DNA from: Lota lota
Taxonomy: Eukaryota > Chordata > Actinopteri > Gadiformes > Lotidae
Direction of reading: 5' to 3'
Assembly (NCBI GenBank): GCA_026745465.1
Contig: JACYXH010000178.1
Span: 401,991 to 465,990 of the forward strand
Length of the DNA stretch: 64,000 bases
Position numbers and translations under genes: made by a program. How positions within the stretch are numbered: the stretch's first letter is position 1; each line of letters starts with the position of its first letter. Shown here piece by piece: positions 33,701 to 52,242 of the stretch. Below the pieces are notes generated by a model. It saw only the letters and a list, made by a program, of their open reading frames with translations. It was not told the DNA's origin and searched no databases.

Positions 33701-34309
33701 GTACACGCTTGCTTAACCAACATGTTGAGAAAATCACAGCTTCGGCGTAGTATTGTACTTGATTATGCAAGTATTGTTTCTTCAAAAACAAAAAAGGGCT
33801 CAGCAGATTTGCGCAAAAAGCTGCAACTCTACTCTTGTTTGTTACCCATGTCTGCATTTTATTGCTGCAAGGTCACCGAAAGGCCCACAGACCCCATTCA
33901 TGCACACGACGAGTGAAGACCCTGGCCTGTACTGCTCAGCCTTCTGCGCTGGACAGGATTATATCACTATGTCAGCTGCACTTAACAACGTGATATCAAG
34001 GACCAGTGCACAGAGTGATGGGGGAGGGCATACCAGCACCTACAGAGGAGATAAATAGAGAGACAGAATGCTGGATCAAATTAAACTTACTGAAAACCAC
34101 GACCGGCTCAATAATAATTTTCCATAGTTGGCTTGTTAATATACACAACTAATATTATATAAATATAATATAAAATGTATTGGTGAGTGAGGAAGTTATT
34201 TATATAAATTGTCTTTAAAGACTTCCATGAGGTGAACAATGCTGCGCCCTTCTCCTCCCACCTAACAATAGAGGAAGTAAAAACACCTCCTTCATATTTG
34301 TTAGACCCC

Positions 34310-34518
34310 CTTTTCAGAGGCATCTTCGTAGGACAAACAAAAGATGTCACTCATAACACTAATTACAGCTCTAATACTTTTATGTACCAGGGCACGGCTA
34401 GTAGACTACACTAGTGAAGATAAGGCTACTACCAGTGACATAAAACGAGCTGACCTGTAACTAGTGTTATGAGTGACATACACCTGTGCTGGTCCTACAA
34501 TGACGCCTCTGTGAAAAG
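34310..34518. repeat. Imperfect inverted duplication
   Basis: The arms at about 34310-34384 and 34440-34518 are reverse complements. Shared blocks include GTCACTCATAACACTA and CTTTTC...CAGAGGC; a few gaps separate them, and the spacer is about 55 bp. The arms are clearly diverged from each other. Confidence 0.8.
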
Positions 34519-36184
34519 AGTGTATTGGCTGTGCAACATGATGAAGTATCTGGCCAACACACGATTCAATATGACCATACCCTGAGCCACAGGGATGGCC
34601 TACTGCGCTCAACTCACACACTCTTCCAGGTTCCAAGGGTTAATCTGTCTCGGTCAGCCAGGGATGTAAGCTACAAAGCGGAGGACACATCATCACCATA
34701 AATCTGCTTATCCAGCCGAATTAAAAGTGATCCGATACATTTAGTATGAGGCATCATTTTAGAAGGCAAGGGAAGTGTTTGCGGAGTAAATCAGTTAAAG
34801 GGTTTGGAATAAAATTGCCAGTGATTTAGGAAACGTGCAAAATGTTAGCTTACATTTAATAAAATTCAGATTACATTATGTTTTATATATTCATAATATG
34901 TTATGGTGAATTTGTGTTAACAAGTTGTTTGAAAACACAAATGGAATGATACTGCTAATGATATATATATATATTTTATTCTAACACTATAGGCTGATTA
35001 AACACAGAGGCCAGCTGCGTGGCTTCATCATTTAACCTTCACAGCATGACCAACAAGAGAACCAGATGACCTTTACAACTTGCCATTACATGCCAAAGCG
35101 GCGATGTGACAGGCAGAAGTAGCAGATAGCAGACAGGGATAAGAATTTTTGATCATGATGGCTGCGCTGAATTATGATGCAAAAGAGAGAACCTTGTTGT
35201 TACATTTCTTCCATGAAAATCTCTGTGAAAAATGAAAAATGAAAAAGTTAGACTGACTGATTAAGGTGCTTGCCCACTGCCCTCACAAACCCAAACACAG
35301 GGTCAGGTTGCCAGACCCATTGGTGATGGTTGGCTGTTGTTAGATTAAGTTATTTGTTGGCAAACTTTGGCCAACATTCTATAGTTGGGTGCGGGTGTTT
35401 TTTCGGGCAGTGTGCAATGACAAAATTCGCAATAATTTAAATAAGATATCTTTGCAAGTTGATATTAAAAAAACGGATAAATAATTCTTGCCTGGTAATA
35501 TTGAACCATCTTTTCTCCATTAAAATGTGTTAGCCGACAGCATTTAGGCTGGTGAAGTATGGGCTCTTTTAATGAGATATTCAACATATTGACAGCTGTA
35601 ACAGGTCAAAGAAAGGTCTGGCGGTGGGTAACCTTGGTAACGAGGTAACAGAATAATCATGTTTGCATTATTTGGCTTGAAAATAAAAATCTACATTCCA
35701 TTCCATATCTGTAACTACAAAGATACAGAGTTACAAAGTAAAACGATAACAGTGCCAATCAAAATGGCAGAAGACTTGAGTGGTGGAAGTTGGAGGAAGT
35801 CAATTTCCCACATGTTCAACTCCTGATAAGTCCCTGTTATCAAGTATGTACCCACATCCAGCACTGACAACATTCCCTACATACACCAAAGATAACTGTT
35901 TTATCAACTCCATGATAGCCAGCACACTACAATGTATATTCTATTATATAGTCCTATCCATACTGGTGAAAGAGGGATCACGTCTAAACAGGGGTACACA
36001 ACTATTTAGGGGACAATGTACGTTAATAATTAAATAAAGCAAATGTTTTGAAGTTTACTTCACCACATATCACATTTTTACACAACCTGTTAGTCTTTGT
36101 TAGACTCTGCCAATATCATTAGGTAAACATTAAGTTTACCTAAAGTTACAATCACAAACACCTTTTGCTTCAGCAAAAAGGTTA

Positions 36185-36838
36185 GAAATATGAGAACTTG
36201 CTGATCAATAAGAATAACGCTTTATACTGGAGTACATACATGGCTTTACTGGCGACAACACATGGCTACTCTACGCACTTGACAGCTGATCAGAAATTCT
36301 CATCAGGAAAACAACAGCAACAACAAACAGCAGGGAGCTCATGCAGGCTACAGCAGCAGCATCCCAGAAAGCGCTGTTGATTACAGCAAGGCACTGCAGA
36401 GCTAATCCACTTAAGCTTCCCTATCATGGGCACAGTGTGGTCCTCTGGTATAGCTACGAAGAGTAAAACCACTGTTGATTTCATGTCAACGGTGCTGTAC
36501 ACCCACAAACACACATGAACACTGTAGACTCGCACCCAAGGACCCCTCAAGTTTGTCTGATGAGACATGGGTACTGTTATATAATACGGTCTTCAAATAT
36601 TATAACCCAGTGAGATTCTTGCACGAATGGACAAGCGGTCCACACACACATGCATGCACACAATAGCGTCGTTTACTTCATTTAGTTGATAGTGTGTTAT
36701 TGTCATTACAACTTGGAGATTCTTTAAAAAGTAATCAACCACAGGGCATATTTGGCAGGGCATTTGCCTGCCCTGGATTTACCGGTTGCCCAGGAATGCT
36801 TTTATGCAGACAGGAAATACAGCATGTATGGGGCAAAA
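36185..36838. repeat. Dispersed repeat, copy B
   Basis: The right three-quarters match copy A. The left 160 bp (CTTTATACTGGAGTACATAC, CTTGACAGCTGATCA, CATCAGGAAAACAAC) match copy C, which follows directly. B is thus the most complete unit. Confidence 0.85.
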
Positions 36839-37030
36839 AGGATGACAATGAGAGACCTTGCTAATCAATAATAACTTTTTATACTGGAGTACATACATTA
36901 ATTTAATGGCGACAACACACATGGCTGCTCTACACACTTGACAGCTGATCAACGATTCATCAGGAAAACAACGGCGACAGCAGCGGTCTTCATAAAGCTC
37001 TCCTGCATGCTACAGCAGCAGCAAACACCA
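36839..37030. repeat. Dispersed repeat, copy C (truncated, in tandem with B)
   Basis: Repeats the left part of copy B, including TTTATACTGGAGTACATAC and CACTTGACAGCTGATCA, and stops at the CAGCAGCAGCA block. The A-like remainder is missing. Confidence 0.82.
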
Positions 37031-37752
37031 CTAAACAAACACAATGGGCTGACGTTTCCTGTAACATAATGCACGGTGTGTCAGGTCTTTACATTTAAAC
37101 GCCTATCGGACCGGAGCCCCCAAAATTGCCGATCACGAAACCAGTGAACTTTGAGCAACTGATAAAGATTGATGAATAATGATTGATTCAGACAATTTTG
37201 AATGCGAAACATTTTGAGAACGGGCAGCGAAAAGAGTATGCTGCCGTGAACTAAAAGAATAATGTCCCCGTAGTTGGCGTTAAAAAAGCATATGCTAGTT
37301 AAAGACATTTAGAAATAATAATGACATCTCTACCTACTCAAGAGTACCAGGTAGCGGTGAAGACGTCGTCTGGTGGTCGGAACCCTCCTGTGTGCGTCGT
37401 TCAACTCAGTAAGATGTGCGCATGTTCAGATAAAAATTAAAAAACGTGACGTTGGGGAACCCAATGACGTTGCAGAACGTCTTCCAATGAGAAATCGTTT
37501 GACAAGCGAGCGCGATATGATGGATAGAAGATATATAATATAATATAATATAATAATAATATAATATATCACATCACATCATATGTGTTTTTTTTGTTGT
37601 CAATTAGTTATAACAATCAAACAGATTAAGTAGAATTGCAACAGCTTTTCACCAACTATATATATGTAACATGTCTAGCAATTTATGACAGAGAATACAT
37701 GAACCAGAATTCCAAGGTCCGTTATGCTAGCTAACTTCTAAAGCACCAGTGA

Positions 37753-43780
<6,028 letters not shown>

Positions 43781-43881
43781 CCTGGCTTCTAGCTGAGACA
43801 CAGAGGAGTATGGGTTGAAGAGTCAGAGTAGCGGGTCTCTATCCCCCTGTTCCTCGAGTCTCCACCCCTTTTACCACCCAA

Positions 43882-43938
<57 letters not shown>

Positions 43939-43998
43939 GGCCCTTGCACACACACACGCTCACATGCACACACAAACACACATTCACACAGGGACACT

Positions 43999-44052
<54 letters not shown>

Positions 44053-47000
44053 GAAACTTGCACAAACACACACACACACACACACACACGAACACGCACA
44101 AACAGTCACATCTAGTATTGACACAGACTGAAATTGAAATAACACACCAAGGTGCTAGTGACCAATGCTAACGATGGGATTGATATATGTAGTACACAAA
44201 CTATCATGTATCACTCTCATGTTTACCACAATAACACATTCTCTATCTGCTCAACAAAAACAAGAAATACTGTAAAAATAATAAGGGGAATTATTTCACA
44301 AGCACAACTCAGCAAACTTTGAAGAAAATTCATTGATTTAACCTCCACCAGTAGGACTCTGACTAGCCAATCATGTTGCACTTTGACCACCTCCACCCCC
44401 ACAAACAAACTTGTTTTGGCCATGGGGGCTTTGGCCACCCACAGACCACGTTAAACACACACTGTTCACCTTCTTCAGGGAAATTATGACATTTGATTGT
44501 TTGTTTAGCTATACTGTAGCGTTATTCATGCTAAGGACATTTTTGACCATTCAAAACATTTGTCATGTGGTTTTTCATACTGTTTAAAGGTTCTGGCTAT
44601 TGAAGATGGTGAAGTTTGAAAATCCCATTCATTTCACCCATGGCCACTGTTCCTAGACACGTTTTCAATCATAAAGCTCAGTGCTGGAGCTAACTAAGTG
44701 CCTGCTTATGGCCTCCGTGGCCACCAGAGGGCCTCCAAGAGTGCTTGAAATGTCCCACAAGATAGCCTGACATTTTTTTTGGTATGATATATTAGGTGTG
44801 CGCATTGACAATAGTCAATAGTTTTGGTGGCACCGAGGTGGTTGGGGGCCCCCAAATCAAATTCTGCTTAGGACCCCTTAAAGGCTTTGGCCGGCATTGT
44901 TATAGCTCATATGTGAAACTGTCCTTGAATAATCATAGCTAGAAACAATTAACAAATTTGAGAAAATCATGGTTTATAGACGAAAGCACCAAGGTACAAG
45001 ACAGCACAGAGGTCATCAACTAGCAGACCAATGGCCACATCTGGCCTGCCAGCAATTGCCCACTTCAACCTCCCCAACAAATGTTCCAATGCATTACTAC
45101 GGCAGCCGTAGTAAGCCTCCTTACACTTTTGTCTACAACTTTGAAAGAATCGGATCCCTCTCTATATATAATCTTCTAAAGACTTCTTGTGATGTTCGGC
45201 TTGAATTAGGCTTTTCTAACAAAGATTCCTGTTTGCCTGAGTAGCATGACCTCTTCCATGTTTACAGGTAAGCTATGCAAGCTTGGGAGAAATGCTGTCA
45301 CACATGGATATCCGGAATACCAGTCTAATCCAAGGTAAAACGTGAGCCTCCTCAATCATATATTTACCACTATTTGAAAACACTATAGGCTTACATATGA
45401 ATTAGCCTACATGTATCAATTATAGGTCCTTAAAGTGATAAGCTAAAATATTATCTTAATGTATGCAACTGGATCCAATAACTGCATACTCCTGTATGCT
45501 TATATGCGTTAATATAGGCCCTAAAAGGTTATACGGTCATTACATATAAAAGTAAGTAAGTACTCATAAAGTATTTCAAATAAACTATATTAATCTTTTG
45601 TACAGAAACATAGACACTTAATTACATTTATCCTTTGTTTTTTTTTGTATTTGAACTTTAACTTTATTTGAAAGATATTTCGAGACGCATACAAAACATG
45701 TGCGAGTTAAATGATACCACAAGGGGGCACTATAAGGTGGCTTTTATTCATTAGAATGCTAAACCACTATTAATTGACAAGGTGGTATTACTAGCAACTA
45801 ACTAGGTGCTGGCCTTTTATAAAAAAAAACAATGTTTTAGACGTTTTAGCACGAGGAGAATTCTCATTGATACAATCCTTATCCAACTTATTCAAAATAA
45901 CTTGTTTTTTCATGAAAAAAACGTGTTCAATTATTCATCATTTCCAGATAATAATACGCATACTCTTAGAGTATGTCCAATGTTTTGTTCAAATGGCAAA
46001 TTAATTACAGAGTATGAAATTAAAATCTTAATGAAATCATCAATCAAAAATCTACAAAGGTAGGCCTACATATAAAGCATTTCTGGATAATGAGCATACA
46101 TTGATGAATAAGAAGTTATAATGACAGCGTGATAGTTGTGCCAGGTATTCAAAAATATAGCCTACTTATTATCTTAAAAAGCTGCTGACCAGCTAATGTT
46201 ATTGTTGTCTTACTTGTACCGCAATTACTTACATATCACATTCAGGGTTTTACAAACCAAATAGCAAACAAACTAAATGAGGAAAAATGATCATGATGTT
46301 TGAACCTACACAATGTTTCATGCAATATCAAAAGGTTGTATGTAAAAAATAAATAAAGTCCTGTCAGCTAAGCAGTATGAACTCAAAATAATGCTTCCCT
46401 TCTCTTCTCTAAGGCAAGGGTCTCAATGTCAGAGGTCTGACGGACGCTTTGTGGTACTTGTCTTAGTAACGGTTGTTGTCTTGGTGGTCCTTTACATATC
46501 ACAGGTCTCCTCCTTCACCAGGGTGTAGCCAGACATCAATCCAAGGCAATGTGAATCCCGCCTCTATGATTCAGGCCTGGCCAAAAGACAGTGAACTATT
46601 CTGTCCATACTTCCACATAGAAGACGTTTAGGTGGGGATGTGTTCAAATCATTTGGGGATTGTGTTTTTATTGCTCGCTCAGCTCTGCCCACTTCTAGCT
46701 CTACAAGCCTTACTGTTGCAGCCATGTCCATACACCAGCAGGATCACCCCCATCCTTAACACCTGCTGACCGTCGGGGAAGACTTACAACTGTCTGGGGC
46801 TCTTTGCTGAATGGAATACAATATAGATTCTCTTTTTTAATATATATATACTATCTACTGGAATTTGCTGTTAATATATTTATATTAGCCTATATTATAA
46901 ATGATCATGAAGGGTTCTGGCATTTTGTCTATTGGTTGTTCTACAATGTATTTGACTCAAATGTATTAATTGGTTAGAGAAGTCAAGAGTTATTATATAT

Positions 47001-48115
47001 ATGTACTATATATGGGACTATAGGTCTAGGTTCAGGTAGACATGCTACATATTCACATATTCTTTGTTGCACACATCAAGCACATATTTTGGAATCTTTA
47101 AATGTTACCATTTTGAATAAGTTTAATTTGAAAAAATCCTATCACGGGTTAAACCAAATTAATGTGAGGACTCACTTTTTGATGTTAAACCTTGATTGAA
47201 TCTCATCTGTCTCGCCTGCTTGCTGATTCTGCAATCACCTGTCATGTGACGTGAAAGCGGCGGAGCAGGGGAAATGCACGCCTTGGATGATCATATCATA
47301 TCTTGTTATTATAGCATAGGCTTAGCTGTCTGCGAATAACATTCAACAATTAACAAACGCCCAAAACTGCTCTTTGCACCTCTGAGTGTGTACATTTGAT
47401 GCGAATGAGAAGAGCAAGTAAAGGACAACGAAAAAAAGACTGCCCATTAAATCGGAAATATTGAGATAGAAAAACCCTGCGTCGTCACTGTCTATTGCGA
47501 GTTACATTTACCTACATATGGAAACGTGAAACTTAAACGGCCTACATTAAAAACATGAACTGAACTGACATAGTTCATTGATTCGCATGGAAATCAAACC
47601 AATGGGATACGAGTGCGTTGAGGCACGTCACACGTAAGGGGCGTGTCAGAGGCGAGCTGCTGCTGCCTGCCTCTGGTAGTACCGTAGTTCACTGTGGCTA
47701 ACGCTTGCGTCCCACTGAAACTGTCTGCCCGAAACAGGGGGCGGACCGGGATACCAAGTCTACACAAAACCAAAACAGTGGTACACTGACCTCTGAATCG
47801 GCAACACTTTTTTTTTTTTAATTCAGAAAACGCTATTGTGGTCGCTCGATCACGGTCATATCGAAGACGCACCCAATCCAAAGCGGCGTGGAAGGAAACG
47901 AGAAGGAGCCACATCTGGGAAAAAGAGGGCACCAGAAGTAACGAACTTAGCCACAGGTAGCTGTCGTGTCAAAGATATCAAAGTGCAGGCGGGTCATGCG
48001 GATATCTCTGGTCAGAGATCAAAACGTAGCGTACAAGTAGGTTAGTAGTTTCTCGTGGGAAGAAGACTGCCTTCTTGCTCCGTCTATCTAGAGGGCTACG
48101 GAACCGAGTATAACC
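43781..48115. promoter_or_regulatory. Divergent carboxylesterase/zfpm1 intergenic region
   Basis: The two genes are transcribed away from each other, so both promoters lie here. The zfpm1 proximal promoter and 5' UTR should be at about 47,600-48,115, which is GC-richer and has a GC box (GGGGGCGG near 47,737). DNA at 44,600-45,070 has the look of decayed repeats. I see no coding gene between them. Confidence 0.45.
43887..44092. repeat. Compound (CA)n cluster
   Basis: Three CA tracts are separated by related unique-looking spacers that repeat a CAGGGxxxCTTGCxCA motif (near 43936, 43990 and 44050). The spacers appear to have been duplicated together with the CA runs. Within 300 bp of the carboxylesterase start codon. 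Confidence 0.9.
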
Positions 48116-48155
48116 ATGTCCCGAAGAAAACAGAGCAAACCCCGGCAGATCAAAC
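48116..48155 (+). CDS. zfpm1: zfpm1 (FOG1) first coding exon, partial gene
   Basis: FOG1 is a multi-zinc-finger cofactor of GATA factors in blood and heart development. This 40-nt exon encodes MSRRKQSKPRQIK plus the first base of the next codon, followed by a GTAAGG donor. That peptide is the FOG repression motif, which recruits the NuRD complex through RBBP4/7 and MTA proteins, and it is found at the extreme N-terminus of FOG1 and FOG2. Assignment to zfpm1 rather than zfpm2 rests on neighbours: ZFPM1, GAN, FOXL1 and KIAA0513 all lie on human 16q. Taken alone the peptide (KQSKPRQ) is closer to FOG2. No exon 2 continuing with Arg and a FOG-like acidic sequence was found up to the window end. 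Confidence 0.88.
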
Positions 48156-50014
48156 GTAAGGATATGTAATTTAATACATATATTTACAATTGTGATATGT
48201 CGAGGTACATATGTGTTTTTGTGCGTCCCTTGAAGTTGTAGTCTGTAGGCCTATTTTAAATTGTCATTAACGGCTACACGCACTCAAGTAAAGTTAATAT
48301 ATTAAAAAGATCCGGTTGTTATTAATCATTAAATTAGACAGTGCGTATTTGATAGTGTATATTGCACTTCATGCTAAAATTGAAATGATCAGAACGTGCA
48401 TTTTTCCTATCAGTTGAAATTGGGACGTTGGATCATGAAATTGTATGAACATGATGAGCATTTCCAGGATTGTACGTGAACAGTTTTTCTGGATAAACTT
48501 TTAGTCATTAGTCATTAGGCTAGTCATTAAGGATAGGACAGCAAGAAATATGTCCACTGCAAGCTTCACTGAAGCCATGGTTTCCTGTTTAATTATGCTG
48601 TGGAAACGTCACTGTTCTCTGAAAAAGCGATGTGAACATAGATAAACAGCGATCCGATGTCAGCCTAGATAAGAATTAAAATTGGATCTTTTTTATTTGT
48701 TTTCTGTCTGAGACAGCGCCGTTGCATTTCCCCTGGCTTTTCAGTTCTCTTCCCATAGATGTGGCGTCCGATAGCGCGCCTGGCTGATCTTGCCTGAAGA
48801 TAACGGGGTTACAATTGGATCTTTTTTTTTTTCATTTGTTCTTTTAACTCAATAATGCGTCTTGGGGCGCTCGTTTGGGAGGCTTTTTTCTTTTGGTCTG
48901 GCGCTTGACTGGTATTCATGCTTGACGAGTCCTTCCTGTTTATAAGATGTGTAAAGTTTTATCGCTCGAGTCTGATGTTTGAAAAGATTTTAGAAAAATG
49001 ATGCTTTGTAAACACATCTACCCTTCAGTCATTTAATTTACAGAAGATGTACGCCGGCTTTTCATAGGCTACCAGACCTTTTTTTTGTCTCTTCTCTAAA
49101 GTAGATGCCTCTCCATGATAAACCTACGAAAGAAATGTCTGAGTTCAATCTCTTTTAAAAACTAAATGTCAAGGCGTACAATACTTGTAAAAGTAAGAGA
49201 TAGGACTGATTACCTGATGAATGGCATTGCCAAAATTAGTTGAGACACACTGCCGAGCTTAACATTTGTTGGGAGATTTGCAGTTGATAAGCTTGCATTG
49301 TACCAAGAGTAGTCCACTTCCCCTTTCCCCTCATATCTGTTACCATAGAGTAGACTGCCGGCTGTGGAAATTCCCAGCAGGCACCTCAAGCAAACGGCAA
49401 GGTTTGTAGATATATTCCAGAACCCCCCTCCCCAAACTGATAAAACAGTCAGCTGTAACCGTAAGGCTCAGCCCAGTCTTCACATGCACGAGTGTGGCTG
49501 TGCGTGTGCACGTGTCTACAATCTCCGTAGCCTGTTTTGTGTGCTCCATGCTTCATATCTTTTATAAAAAAAAAATCTTAATGCTCCTAGTCCACCACCA
49601 CCACGCCGGGCTTATGCAAGCAGACCCTCCTGTTTGCTGTGTCCGAGGCCACTTGTGATTTCAGCAGACATTTTGATAGGAGCCAGTGAGGATTTGATAA
49701 GGACTCATGGCCGGGTGTTGTTGGCTGTTGGCAGGGAGGGTGGTGGTGGGTGGGGTGGGGGGGGTGCTTAGGGGACGCTAAGTGACTAAGTGACTCCTCT
49801 ACCACATAGGAAAACCTTGTCTTTTGGCCCTTTTAAGTCTCCATTGCACCCCCCCCCCCCCCCCCAACATAAAACTCAAAGCACAACAAGAATAACTTTG
49901 TGTCACAAAGTACAACAACCTCTTCACAACTGCGCAGTTAAACCTCCTTACATCGTTTTGACCACTCATAGAGGAGGTCCAGGACTTGGTGAAGGTGGTT
50001 TCTGAAGGCCAGGA

Positions 50015-50491
50015 GGTAAAGAGTTGTATATAAAGAGAAGATGTGTATATAAAGAGAAGATGTGTACATTAAGAGAGGAGGTGTATATAAAGAGAAGAGG
50101 CGTACATTAAGAGAGGAGGTGTACATAAGGAGGAGAGGTGAACATAAAGAGAGGAGGTGTACATAAGGAGGAGAGGTGAACATAAAGAGAGGAGGTGTAC
50201 ATAAGGAGAAGAGGTGAACATAAAGAGAGGAGGTGTACATAAGGAGGAGAGGTGAACATAAAGAGAGGAGGTGTACATAAGGAGGAGAGGTGAACATAAA
50301 GAGAGGAGGTGTACATAAGGAGGAGAGGTGAACATAAAGAGAGGAGGTGTACATAAGGAGGAGAGGTGAACATAAAGAGAGGAGGTGTACATAAGGAGGA
50401 GAGGTGAACATAAAGAGAGGAGGTGTACATAAGGAGGAGAGGTGAACATAAAGAGAGGAGGTGTACAAACGGAGGAGAGGTGAACATAAAG
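50015..50491. repeat. 19/38-bp higher-order minisatellite
   Basis: From about 50,119 the sequence repeats every 38 bp, roughly ten times. Each unit is a dimer of diverged 19-bp monomers (GTGTACATAAGGAGGAGAG and GTGAACATAAAGAGAGGAG). To the left (50,030-50,118) looser 19-bp units of the form GTGTATATAAAGAGAAGAT are seen, which suggests that dimers arose from a monomer array. Confidence 0.95.
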
Positions 50492-50716
50492 CGATGGTGA
50501 GCTGTGCAGCCAATGGATATTTGTATGCGTCTCCTTGTGCGTCATCCTCCCCTAACGGTTGGAGATCTCCCTGACCGATAAAGGCTCCTCTCCTTGATGG
50601 ACAGATAAGATGCAGGCAGGACCCACTAGGGGTGGGAGAGAGGGGTGGGGCAGATCCCTGGGCTTGGATTTTGGCGGTTGAGATGGAAGGCTGTGATAAG
50701 CTGCCAAAAACAAAAA

Positions 50717-50736
50717 GGGGGGGGGGGGGGGGGGGG
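50717..50736. repeat. Poly-G run
   Basis: Twenty consecutive G after an A-rich stretch; prone to quadruplex formation and to sequencing error. Confidence 0.85.
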
Positions 50737-51304
50737 TGGAGGGATTGCTCCGGCTGATAGCCGAGAGAGCGAGAGAGAGATGGAGGGATAGATAGAGGGT
50801 TTGTGTGCACATTGTAATTACATCTGCCCATGTGCATGCCGTCTCTCTCTCTGTTCCCATCAGAGCCTGTTTTGTTTGTTTTGATGGTTCCTCATGCTGT
50901 TGTTTAGGGGCGGGTTAAAGTCCCTGGGTAATTGTAAAAACCAAATAGGAAGAACGAGAAAAAGCAGAGGATTAAAAAACCACATGGAGGAGGGAGAGGA
51001 GGAGGTGCTGAAGGTGGATGTGTTGGCAGGAGGGATAAGGCAGAGGAGAAGAGGAGATAGATTGTGTGCATGGGAGAGAAAGAGAGAGAGACCGAGAAAG
51101 GAATGGGGGGGGGCAAAAGGTCTGGAATACATAATGGGGTGGTGTATGAATTCATCGTGGGTTGTTTTTTTTTCAATACCAGGCGAGCCAGCTTGCTGCT
51201 TACCCTCCCCCCACCTTCCCTCCTGCACGCCAGAAAGATGTTTTAGGCAGATAAGGAGGCCTGCTGATCGCAGATAGATAATGGCTCTGCTGATCCACAC
51301 AGCT

Positions 51305-51347
<43 letters not shown>

Positions 51348-51444
51348 CATCTGACATCACCAGCAGAGCTTAGGAGATTGGTACTGATAACACACACCTC
51401 CCATGGTTAAAGAAAAGCTAAGAACACATTGACCCACCCCTCTG

Positions 51445-51553
<109 letters not shown>

Positions 51554-51924
51554 GGCCTCCACATCCAGCAGCCCATAAAAGTTGTGGACGTAAACCTACT
51601 ATTGTGTGTGTGTGTCTGCTCTGTGTGTGGTTGTTCAAGTTAAATAGCTACATTAACTATGTGTTGTTTTTTGTCCCACGTCTGACAAGGCTTCAGGTCA
51701 CATGGCTGTTGTATAGGCGCACAACTGAAGGATTACTTCATTGTCTCTAAGACAGCACAGCACAAAAAAGGAGTTGTGGGTGCATGTGTCCCTGTGAGTG
51801 AGTGTGTGTCAGCGTGCATGTGTAGACACACACACAAACATGGGAAAGCCACCAAGGCGCCGCATGGCACTGTATAAATGTGTGTGTGTGTGTGTGTGTT
51901 TTTCTTCCCCTCTTTTGTTCTGCT

Positions 51925-52145
51925 TTTAGCTTGATGTGAACTTTTGATAAGCCGCGAGGCCTGATCCCCGGTGCAGATACAGATCACCAGGCTTGATTAG
52001 AGTTGTTATCAGGCCGGACCAGGCAGGAGCTGGGGCCTACACTGCAATAACAACAGGCCGAGGCAAGGAGCAGCAGGGGCTGGACCCGGACAACCAGTTC
52101 CACCCCCTCCTGCTAATGGGATTACTGTTGCTGTATAATTAGATG
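51925..52145. promoter_or_regulatory. zfpm1: Candidate intronic enhancer 1 in zfpm1 intron 1
   Basis: An island of complex sequence between microsatellites. It carries TGATAAG (51945), TTATCA (52006), a homeobox-like TTGATTAG (near 51993) and TAATTAG (near 52137). Proposed from motif content only; no conservation data were available. Confidence 0.3.
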
Positions 52146-52171
52146 ATAGGTGTGAATGTATTTATTTCTCT

Positions 52172-52190
52172 GTCTCTGTCTCTGTCTCTG

Positions 52191-52226
<36 letters not shown>

Positions 52227-52242
52227 TGTCTCTCTGTCTCTC
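52172..52242. repeat. (CTGTCT)n / (CT)n
   Basis: Begins as about six CTGTCT hexamers and decays into CT repeats, followed by a pyrimidine-rich region to about 52,400. Confidence 0.9.

Larger units (their letters stand above)
31906..37752. other. Region upstream of KIAA0513 and downstream of the carboxylesterase
   Basis: Both flanking genes point left, so this holds the KIAA0513 promoter and possible 5' UTR exons, plus the esterase 3' end. It contains three related segments (33.1-33.7, 36.2-36.8 and 36.8-37.0 kb), an inverted duplication at 34.3-34.5 kb and an AT-rich (TATAA) patch near 37,535-37,570. No trustworthy coding frame was seen. Confidence 0.5.

Noticed and set aside
33753-34058. 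101-codon plus-strand frame
   Set aside because: No recognisable motif and no splice or promoter context; it partly overlaps the end of a repeated segment.
44600-45240. Possible gene fragment between the carboxylesterase and zfpm1
   Set aside because: The open stretch has the texture of decayed fish repeats and no conserved domain.
49938-50837. 299-codon minus-strand open frame rich in SLYVHLSSLCTPP-type repeats
   Set aside because: It is the translation of a 38-bp minisatellite inside zfpm1 intron 1 and has no family resemblance.
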